Positions 55,381 through 64,000 of a DNA stretch of 64,000 bases are shown one piece after another. The notes under the pieces were generated by a model. That model worked only from the letters and a program-made list of their open reading frames with translations. It had not been told where the DNA came from and did not search any database. Made by a program: the position numbers and the translations under genes. The stretch comes from Orientallactaga sibirica (Eukaryota; Chordata; Mammalia; Rodentia; Dipodidae). Positions within the stretch are counted from its first letter, which is position 1; the number at the start of each line of letters is the position of its first letter. The stretch lies in contig JAEOAD010002183.1 in assembly GCA_036365145.1 (NCBI GenBank), forward strand, positions 2,356,001-2,420,000, read 5' to 3'.

Positions 55381-56115
55381 ACCTTTAGAGAACTTTTAGG
55401 ATCTAAACTATGAGATCCATAAATATTTCAGAATATATTTATAAGAGACTTTGATTTACATTTTTGACAGGAATTTCTATCTGAAACATAGAAGAATTAG
55501 AGAAAAAGTCAAAGGAGAAAAAGGTTTTAGGGAGGCAGTACCTGAGAGCTGCAATTTCTGGTCCTACCTACCTAAATCTCCTCTGCCCTGTCACCTAGAA
55601 TCCTGCACAGCTCTGTGGTGCAAAGCACCATACTTTGTGTGACTTCCCCAGCACTCTGTGATTTTCCCCCCTGGAAGCTCTGCGAGCCTACCCTTCTGGC
55701 CTGAGGGGTTGTTCCAAAAGTAGCGACTTTAGGTGAAGGTGACCAGTGAGATTTTCTGCTTGGAATTTGAACTTAGAAACAGAAAGACATAGTTAGGCAA
55801 AATTCTAGACTGGAAGAGAAAGTCTCTCCTCATGTCCCCTGAGATCCTAGAAGCTTACTTAACTTTACAATTTGGGGAAGCTTGCAAAGTTTGCTGTCAC
55901 ACTTTCTCAAGAATGTTTGTGGGCTCTTTGAGTAAGTTCTAGGCAGAACTGAGATTCAACATTGTTGACAAAAAAATTTTTAACTATTACTACTACTGTT
56001 GACAGGGCCATCAATAGTGGTGCTAGTCCTGTCATGGTGAGCTTCATTTCCAGCTTGTGGAATCAGTTGAACATTGACCTCCCAGCTGGTGGACCTCAAT
56101 GGGACAAGTCCTATT
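55381..56115. other. Single-copy stretch
   Basis: No recognised element or gene. Confidence 0.35.
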
Positions 56116-56120
56116 ATCTT

Positions 56121-56290
56121 ACTGGAAACATGGGTTTGGCTCTGACTGTGCCACTTCTTCTCTGTGACTGAGTCCCTTGGCCTCTTTGGACCTCAGCGTC
56201 TTCCTTTGTGAGTTAGGGATAATAAAGTCAGCTCAATGAGGTCATGCTAAATGAAAGTGCTTTGTAAAGTATAAATCACTTGTGAGTGAA
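56121..56290 (+). mobile_element. MIR SINE
   Basis: 'gtgccacttcttctctgtga', 'ggacctcagcgtcttccttt', 'gtgagttagggataataaag' and 'aagtgctttgtaaagtataa' in MIR order. Confidence 0.75.
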
Positions 56291-57160
56291 AGGTACTATT
56301 GTCTTTTCTAGCTGGGAATCCCATTCTGCCTCGCTCAGCGTTTGGCCTGAGCAGTCTGTGGGGCAACATGGAAGGATGACGCGGCCTCCCTGATTAGGTT
56401 TTATTTGTCTATTTACATTCAGGCTACTTCTTTCAGCAGACTACTTTGGAGACTCATGAGCTATAAGATGCCTGAGAACCAAACTAATTCTTTTTCTGGA
56501 ATCTATCTTCTCCAGTTGGTTCATTGTATACTCAAGATGACTAGAGATGTATGTTGACCAGGGTGCACACAGCCCTCTGATAGTCACTCGCATGGAGGCA
56601 ACAGCCCGGTCTATTCATACTCCCCTGGGAAGACTCACTCGCCCTGCTGGGTAAGGCTCTGGGGAAGGAAAGGAGCAAGACACATGCCGAACATCAGCGG
56701 CAGCGCAGCTTGCGGGCTCAGCCAGCCCGCTTGTGAGACCACCGGGTTGGCAAGGAGCAAGTGGCTGTCCTGGGGGCTGAGTTATGACACAGCTGGCTTC
56801 TCATCCTGTGCACATGCCAGCACTTGCACAGCGTTGCTGTGTTGTTCTGTGCCCTTAGGCTTCCCAGGCCTGTCCCTAGCCAGTAGCTGTGCTGATTGGA
56901 CTGGACCCAGAGCCGCTCTTCTTGCTGAAAGCACTGGGACATCAGCTCGTGGTGTTACCACCAAGAAACAGGAGCAGAGCAGGGGAGGAAGGGATTACAT
57001 CATCACCACTGTTGTTATTCACTTATCAGATGATTATTAATTATACTTCAATTAAAGGCTTGCGCTCTTTATGAGCATGAGCTCATCAGCTCTCACAATG
57101 CCCAAAGGAGGTCAAGAACCACAAAGTGCCAGGAATGAGCTGACTTAAGGTTAGGAAGGC
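56291..57160. other. Single-copy stretch, moderately GC-rich
   Basis: 56.58-57.0 kb is locally richer in CpG ('gccgaacatcagcggcagcg'). A 118-codon plus frame and two minus frames overlap there, with no domain. Unassigned. Confidence 0.35.
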
Positions 57161-57162
57161 CT

Positions 57163-57412
57163 GGTGCCCTCTCTCTCTCACTCATTCTCATGCTCTCTCT
57201 CTTCCCTCCCTTCCTCTCTCACACTCATTCTCATTCTCTCTCTTCCTCCCTCTCTCCCCTCCCTCTTCCCTCCCTCCCTCTCTCATTCTCATGCTCTCTC
57301 TCTTCCCTCCCTACCCTCTCTCCTCCCCTCCCATCCTCCCTTTCTCTCTCTTTTTCATTCTCTCTCTCTCACCCTCCCTCCTTCCCTCCCTCCTCTCTTT
57401 CTCATCACTGGC
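57163..57412 (+). repeat. (CTCCCT)n-type pyrimidine tract
   Basis: About 250 bp almost all C and T with scattered 'cattctcatg' interruptions, repeated several times. The 140- and 97-codon Ser/Pro/Leu-rich frames here are artefacts. Confidence 0.9.
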
Positions 57413-58054
57413 TACTTTCCTTTTATTTGGGGGGGGGGTCGAGAATTTATAGCACTGATACCTGGAGTTTGCAAACATGCTAACAATAGAATTTTCCCTT
57501 CTCAATCCTTCCTTGGTTTTAAAAAGAAAGAAAAGAAGCAGTTAATAACTAGGAACTATGCTGTAGCCAGTTCACCTTCTAGATAAATATACTCAGGGAG
57601 GGAGCTTCATGGGAATCCAAGGAGCAACAGTTGGTACAGGAATTTTAATGACGTCCTATGCAGCTCTTGATTGAATTTCTGACAAGCAGAGACTGTGAGG
57701 TGTGGCTTGGGCAATCAGGAAGTCATTTTGCTGCTGGAGGTCGAAGAGCAGGACAGCAGTGCAGAGGGTCAGCGTGAGCCAAGCAGAGCTGCTATAAGCA
57801 TGTTCAGCAAAGACCACATAAGGCAACCCAGAGAACGAAGAGGCAAGGGATAAGGTGGCCAGAGGCTTATTGCCTTTTGGCAATGCACGTCCAGCTCTCT
57901 GCAACAGCATCCTGGCTGTCCCCACTCCTCCTCCCTAAGGCACTCATACCACAGTCTCAGAACACTGTCTACACGCAGCCAAACTACATATGCACTCTGG
58001 AGGAGAGGTGTCCCTTTAAAATAAGGATCAGATACAACCACTCCAGAGTGGCCT
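57413..58054. other. Single-copy stretch
   Basis: No gene. G10 run at 57430. Minus frames at 57656-57925 and 57769-58179 lack motifs. Confidence 0.35.
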
Positions 58055-58124
58055 TGCTTTCCTTCCTTCCTTTCTTCCTTTTTTCCTCCCTTCCTTCTTC
58101 CTTCCTTCTTTCCTTTCTTTTTCA
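58055..58124 (+). repeat. Pyrimidine-rich tract
   Basis: (CCTT)n/(TTCC)n of about 70 bp. Confidence 0.85.
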
Positions 58125-59319
58125 GAGGGGGCAAAATGGGGATAGGATGAATTCTGTTCATGGAGGAAGAAGACCCCAAGGCCCTTAGTGAGCGTGATGA
58201 CCCCTGACCCCATGGCAGTGCTCACCAACCCGGCTACAAAGTCAGTACAACCTGAAGGCCATAGGAAAAAAGGGGAGAAGCAGAAACCAGAGGCAGTAAG
58301 CACTTTATCTTGAAAGAAATCAGAGTTTTAGTTAGTGGAAAGGGTTGCCAATTAAAAGGCTATGGAAAGAGGGTAAATACACAAATCCCCAGTTACCCAC
58401 TGGTGGGTCAGGAGGAACGTCCTGGGGCTTTGTTCTATCCAGGGTCTGGTTTTTGCAGTAAAGAGCGTTAGGGCTTCCACCTCCCACCTCTTCCACCCTT
58501 CTTACTCAATGAGGCTTGTAGAGATCTAATCTTGGAGAGATATAGCCCATTCACAAGGCAATAATTAAAGCTCCCAGGATCCAACCAGCACTGTGGTCAA
58601 AAGGAGGACAAGGACAAACTCATATTTCTCAATGCCATTCTGAAAGCACCTCTTGTTGGAATTTAACCCGGTGCAATTAGCAACCTCACCATCCACGTCT
58701 TTCTGGATTCAGCTAAACTATGACAGCACATGGCCACCTGGCTATGACCTCACTCCACCCATCACAAGCCCAGGCACACCATTCAGTGAGCAAGATTCAT
58801 AATGCACACCAAGGCTAAGGAAGGGGTGTGCTTCCACATAGAAGTGGGGTGACTTCTTTAGCTACAAATCACACACAACATCAATCTGACATTGTTACCC
58901 TCAGTTGTATAGAGCAAGGCATCTTTTCTGGGTTATGTGGAAATGCTGTAATATTGTCTACATGTTTTGAGATGTGGTAAGAGAGAAAACAACAAAGCAA
59001 AATAAAACAGAAAATAAAGAATGTGGGTGGCCATGCTTTCCATCAGAGGTGTAGCGTGGTGAGAGGTGGAGTAGGGATGGAGTAGGGATGGAGTAGGGAT
59101 AGTGGCTCCACTAAGAACACACAGGCTGTGCCATGTGGATGAGACACAGGTCATCTGCATGGAACAGAAAGAGCAGCTGTGGGCATTTAGTGGTTTGCTT
59201 CTTCTCTGTAGCAGGCCATGTTATGAACCCTTCCTAGTATCCCTGGGGAGACGGGCCCATGCTGAGACATCAGTGGTTCCAGTATTTGAAGATAAACACT
59301 GGACGGTCTTTTTGTATAT
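58125..59319. other. Single-copy stretch
   Basis: No gene. Three tandem copies of 'ggagtagggat' at 59068-59100. Confidence 0.35.
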
Positions 59320-59324
59320 GTGAG

Positions 59325-59430
59325 TGGGTTGTAAGACACCATTTCACTATGTAGCCCAGGCTAGCCTTTAATTGGCAATCCTCCTGCCTTAATCTTGCCA
59401 GTGCTGGGGTTATAGTGCCAACCTGCTTAA
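59325..59430 (-). mobile_element. Old B1 fragment
   Basis: 'ttcactatgtagcccaggct', 'gccagtgctggggttatagt'. Head and tail lost. Confidence 0.6.
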
Positions 59431-59692
59431 CTTGGAAGTTACCTTTTAAATGAAAATTTTCATATACTTTACATATATAAAACATGTAAATATGATATTT
59501 TACTAGCATGAATTTACTTTGAATATTTTTATTTGAAATATTCACTTATCAATCAATACAAACAGCAAGATAACTTTGAACATAAACATATGGAATTAGG
59601 TGACAATTCAGTCTTACCTCATATAATCTCTGCTTCCAAATTATTTCCGTTACCATTTGTTATGCTTTGACTTTAAAATTTTTGTTTATTTG

Positions 59693-59845
59693 CGCCGGGT
59701 GTGGTGGTGCACGCCTTTAATCCCAGCAATCGGGAGGCAGAGGTAGGAGGATCACCATGTGTTTGAGGCCACCCTGAGACTATATAGTGAATTTCAGGTC
59801 AGCCTGAGCTACAGTGAGACCCTCCTCCGAAAAACAAGAAAAAAA
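59693..59845 (+). mobile_element. B1 SINE
   Basis: 'gcgccgggtgtggtggtgca' to 'gagaccctcctccgaaaaac'. AAAATTTTTG flanks it on both sides. Confidence 0.92.
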
Positions 59846-59867
59846 ATTTTTGGTGTTGTTTATTTGG

Positions 59868-60026
59868 GTGTCTGGGAATATGGATCAATGGTTAAGGGCA
59901 CTTACTTGCAAAGCCTGCTGGTTCAATTCCAGGTTCAATTCCCAAGCAACCCATGTAAACTGTACACCAAAAGTGGCACAAGCATGTGGTGTTTATAGCA
60001 GCCAGAGGACCCTGGTGTGCATGCAT

Positions 60027-60061
<35 letters not shown>

Positions 60062-60063
60062 TA
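59868..60063 (+). mobile_element. DIP-like SINE, diverged, (CA)n tail
   Basis: 'gggcacttacttgcaaagcc', 'ggttcaattcccaagcaacc', body 'accaaaagtggcacaagcat', then (CA)12 in place of the CT tract. Confidence 0.75.
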
Positions 60064-60699
60064 ACATAAATAATGTTTTAAAGTTTTTGTTTGTTCCAAA
60101 GTAACTAGAAAATCCTAATTCACATAAGTAAATGCAAATAAGAAGTCTTATTTTGTAATGCATTCCAGCAATGATCATGCACCCACCTCTAAACACTTCA
60201 ACAAGAAGTTTAAGAAATTTTTACTGTCAAAATTTAATTGCAATAAGAGTGAACAATGGCTTATATTTCTCATCAGGAGATAAAAGTCAGTAACAAACAC
60301 CAACCTTATTAAGTCCTAAAATATTTGGAGCGAAAGACGATGCCTCGGTATGTGGCGATGATTGGGCCACAGGTCTTAGCCTTGTTTGATGTTCTTTTTA
60401 TTAACTGCTGTTTTTGATCTTCATAGTAATGACTACACATTTTCTACTCCAGTAGGTCAATAGTGGCTTAGCTTCTAAGGGGGAAAGGCGTGAACAAAAC
60501 TACCAACTTCTCAAATCAATGGCACATTTGAATGAACTCCATGTGTGTCGTCAGAAGCTGCATGCTGAGAAATTCACTTCACAACCCAAATTAATGCACT
60601 GATGGTTCTCAGCATACAGAAGTGCAGTATATTACATGCTAACTTCTTATAGTTGTTTGAATAATTAAAATATATTTAGAACACAGAAATGATTTCTTT
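60064..60699. other. AT-rich single-copy stretch
   Basis: No recognised element. Confidence 0.35.
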
Positions 60700-60835
60700 T
60701 TCACTCCCTCTAGCCCAGGCTGACCTGGAACTCACTCTAGTCCCAGGCTGGCCTCAAACTCAGACTCACAGTGGTCCTCCAACTTCGCCTCTCAAGTACT
60801 GGGATTAAAGGCGTGTGCACCACCATGCCTGGCAT
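60700..60835 (-). mobile_element. B1 SINE
   Basis: 'ctctagcccaggctgacctg', 'gtactgggattaaaggcgtg', 'caccaccatgcctggc'. Small internal duplication ('caaactcagactcac'). Confidence 0.88.
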
Positions 60836-61721
60836 AACACAAATTTGAATCAGTCATTTGTAGAACTTCTAAAGAGCTATCCTGGAGATCTACAGTCCCA
60901 GAGTGAACGAAGTTTGGAACTGAGATGCAGGACAATGAGGAAAGCCATTTGAACAGTTAAAAAAGAAAGAATGAAACCATAAAGTTCCATACATATGATG
61001 CTAAGGACTTGCACTGGATTTTGAGACTCAGGAGAAAGGAATGACATCATCAGGTCTGCATTTCCAAGATACCGCAGGACAAGTAATGTGGATAGGGATA
61101 GAGGGAGGACAAGAAGGGAGACAGACTGATGGATATGAGATGATGGTGGCCAGAACTCAAGCCACACCTCTGAAGCAGGAAAAACAGAGGTGAAATGCAA
61201 GAGCTTACTGAGGAGGCAGCGCAGACAGGCAAAAATTCAAGAAGGAAATGTTAGAGGAGAGTGTAGGAAGCAGATACATTGAGTTTGAGGCTCAAGTTTC
61301 TAATTATTCACTGAATCCTTGCAAGGAAGTTCAAGTCAAGAAGTAGCCACTGAGTCCTTACAAACATGTTGCAAATCAGAATCCAACACACAGAAACAAA
61401 TGAACAATAGGTCTATCCTTCCCAGAGCTTTTAACACTTAATCAACAGTCAGCCAATTATAAAGCGGGGTGATCAGTGCTTTAGGGGAGCTATGTGTTTG
61501 AGAAAAATAAGCAAGGGTGTTTGATAAGGACTCATAGTTCATAATAGGTGAGAGTGCATGGTTTGGGAGCTGTGAAAGGAGGGAAGCAACGCAGCCAGAT
61601 CTGGAAAAGAAGAAAAGGATTTGGCGCATGGGCTGAAATTATTCTTTGTTTGGCTCAGGGAAAAATTAGCAATAGGAAGATGGAGAGGCAGTCCAGGACA
61701 GATCAGAGGACACCGAAGTAT
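60836..61721. other. Single-copy stretch
   Basis: The 107-codon minus frame 60877-61200 has no motif. No gene called. Confidence 0.35.
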
Positions 61722-61875
61722 CTTTTTTTTTTTTCCCCCTGAGGTAGGATCTCACTCTAGCTCAGGCTGACCTTTAACTCACTCTGTATTCTCAGGCTGG
61801 CCTTGAACTCACAGTGATCCTCCCACCTCAGCCTCCTAAGTGCTGGGATTAAAGGTGTGCACCACCACACCCGGC
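61722..61875 (-). mobile_element. B1 SINE
   Basis: T-rich tail, 'tgaggtaggatctcactcta' to 'gtgcaccaccacacccggca'. Full length. Confidence 0.92.
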
Positions 61876-63649
61876 AACGTTGTGGTGGTATCTTGTTGCA
61901 GAACTATTCTATGTACACAGAAGCCAAGGAGAGGCTTTGACAGGAAGAAGTATGAGGTCATGGGAACCAACACCTGAGAAAGAGTTTGATTCCTTCACAT
62001 CTGAGGACAAGGACTCTGACTGCAGGGGCTGCTGGGAAAGCATATAGTCTACCTCCATCCTTCTCTCCAGGTAGACTTCACTGGGACTACAAAGGGAAAT
62101 GCCAGTGCCAGCGGAAAACCACAGTAGTGAGGCCATGTGGGTGAAGTCATTCGGCCTGAGTCACCTCGAGGCTGCTCTTTGACTTTGACATCTTTGGTTT
62201 GTGGTGTGGGGGTGGATGCCCTGGCAGAAATTCTGGAAGTAGCCATTATCCCATCTTGTGTGAGACACTTGTGAGAACTCTTCTTTTACTGTTGGGTTTC
62301 TGTCTCATTCATACACTTTTTCCAGAATGATCCTGATGTAATGAGGTGAAGCGCACATCCTATCAAGCGTGCCAGCAAAATGGTTTTGTCATCAGGATAC
62401 AGACACTGAGCTTCTTTCTTCCCTTAGGACACAAGGCAGGCCGTGGTTTGATAAATACAGCAAATGTGGCACTTGGAAAAAGAAAAAATAACAACCATTT
62501 GGTTCAGGCAACTATTAATGCCATCTTGATTCTAACCACTGCTAATGGAAAAACCATGAAAAACAAGTCTACAAAGGCCAAGATTTTCCCAATCAAGAGG
62601 CTTCTCCAGGCTTTTTGTTTTGTTTCTTTTCTGGCTGGCTATGTCAGACTATGGCCTGCCTGGCATGTATATCTGTGCTCAGTTTAATCAGGTACACACA
62701 CTGCATGCTGGGAAGTTAACAAGAAAGTTTTTTCAAAGTCATGCTTGGAAACTGTTTAAATATGCTTTAAATATTTTAGATGATAAATGGTTCTATTCTA
62801 TTTGAATCTTTCCTGAAATGTTTGGAAATTTGCATGGGCTACTAAACAATTCAAAGTTAGTAGGTCTAACCAAATGTGTACACAGGAGAGAAAGATGCCA
62901 ATGCTGAGGAGAAAACATCAGAGACACCCGATTAGAAATGACACCGTTGACACAGTTGTCATAGAGAAGTAGAGGACCAGATGGTCTCCTTCCGGCTAAG
63001 CCAAAGTAGATGGAGCAATTGGTAGGAATTGTTATTATATGACAAAAGATTTCATATAGAAATGATAGGGGGGAAAACCAATCCCCCAAAGATCTATAAA
63101 TTCATTGTCTCCAAGCTACACACCATCACTCAAGCTTATTAACCTGCTATGGAGGGATTGAATGCTTTATTTAACTGTTCTGTAGTTCCAAAGTGCTAAA
63201 CAAAAGATTGATGTTTATGGCCAAAGATATCTGACTGGAATAAAAATTTAGGTAAGCTAAGAAGCTTAAGTCTTACAGAAAGCCAAAGTTAGATTAAGCC
63301 ATGATAATTAGCTAGAGATGTTAAGTGCTGAAGGTAGCATGTTGTACTTAGTTTTTATTTATATTTATATCTTGCTCTAAATTGAATTCTATCTTTCTTC
63401 TTTTTGTACAAGTTAGCAATTAGTTAGCTTCCTGGTGGCAGCTTCCTGAACTGGAATAATTCTTGGAAAGTAAATAAGATCTGAAAAATTATTGATAAAA
63501 CTGAAACAAATAAAATTGGCCACAAACATTGCCTGGCTATTTGGAAATTTTTGCCTGAATTGCACAGTTTGAGCCTACATCCTATGAGTGAGACCTCATG
63601 TTTTATTTAGCCATAAACATGATAAATCAGTCACCAAAATTATTTTGGC
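61876..63649. other. Single-copy stretch, largest repeat-free block
   Basis: Little repeat content. One minus-strand frame (62246-62049) starts in good context, discussed in the findings. 63.05-63.6 kb is AT-rich without simple repeats. Confidence 0.35.
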
Positions 63650-63910
63650 ACGTATGTATATGGGTGCACATGTGTGAGCATGCATGTGGAGGCCAGAAGT
63701 CAATGTGGGCATCTTCCTCAGTCACTCTTCCCCTTGTTTTTTGAGCTAGGGTCTCACGCTGAACCTAGAGCTCTTCTTTTGGGCTAGATTAGTCAACTAG
63801 CAAGCCCTAGGGTTGCTCCTATCTCTGACCACCCCCCTACTATGATAACAAGCATACACCGCCATGCTTGACGTTTTTCCATGGGTACTGAAGATCTTAA
63901 CTCTGGTCTT
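63650..63910 (-). mobile_element. B4 SINE
   Basis: TG-rich tail, 'ttttgagctagggtctcacg', 'ccatgcttgacgtttttcca', then cut by a SINE. Confidence 0.75.
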
Positions 63911-64000
63911 TTTTGTTTATTATTATTTTATTTTGAGGGAGAAACAGAGAGAGAGAGAATGGGCGTCCCAGGGCCTTTCAGCCACTGTGAACGAACTCCA
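63911..64000 (-). mobile_element. DIP-like SINE, cut by window edge
   Basis: T-rich tail, GAGAGAG tract and 'gggcgtcccagggcctttca'. The head is outside the window. Confidence 0.85.

Noticed and set aside
57164..57586. 140-codon Ser/Pro/Leu-rich frame
   Set aside because: Pure product of the CT tract.

Overview
This 64 kb window is nuclear DNA from a rodent and looks like gene-poor intergenic or deep-intronic sequence. I found no protein-coding exon I would defend. The longest open stretches (about 100-160 codons) run through repeats, lack family motifs and are interrupted in every related copy. The organism clue is the SINE population. About twenty full or partial copies belong to a tRNA-derived, B2-superfamily SINE with a head like 'gggctggagagatggcttag', a box B 'ggttcgattcc', a body 'gccagatgcacaaggtggc', and a CT-rich then AAATAAA-type tail. 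From memory this matches the DIP-type SINE of jerboas and relatives (Dipodoidea). It occurs alongside B1 (7SL-derived), B4 (ID-B1 composite) and ID elements, so a jerboa-like rodent is my best inference. Genus cannot be read from this window.

Layout. 1-5.8 kb: LINE-1 3' untranslated region (3'UTR) copies in both orientations, split by SINEs, with a U6 snRNA retrocopy at 5.16 kb. 5.8-15.5 kb: single-copy AT-rich DNA with dense SINE clusters at 8.2-9.7 kb and an ancient repeat cut up by younger insertions at 11-13.7 kb. 15.5-17.8 kb: a complete non-autonomous ERVL-MaLR element (two LTRs plus a short internal region) inserted into a B4 SINE, with a 5-bp target duplication. 17.8-24 kb: single-copy DNA, a small minisatellite, and a chain of SINEs that reused one T-rich target. 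24.2-24.9 kb: an LINE-1 insertion with an inverted 5' part between target duplications. 25-38 kb: mostly single-copy DNA with scattered SINEs, MIRs, microsatellites, a 193-bp tandem duplication, and one long L1 3'UTR copy at 35.6-36.5 kb. 38.1-40.4 kb: a second complete MaLR element, nested in an older LTR. 41-47 kb: SINEs, solo LTRs (one inside a SINE) and microsatellites. 47.7-55.4 kb: three further LTRs, two of them inside L1 3'UTRs. 55.4-64 kb: mainly single-copy DNA with MIR, B1, B4 and SINE copies, cut at the right edge inside a SINE.

The informative content is insertion history rather than gene function. Many elements carry exact target-site duplications, so their order of arrival can be read. 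I found no CRISPR array, operon, defence locus, functional tRNA or rRNA gene, or candidate new biological system. Single-copy stretches are listed so a reader knows they were examined. Family names such as DIP, MaLR, MIR and L1M are recognition from memory, not search results.
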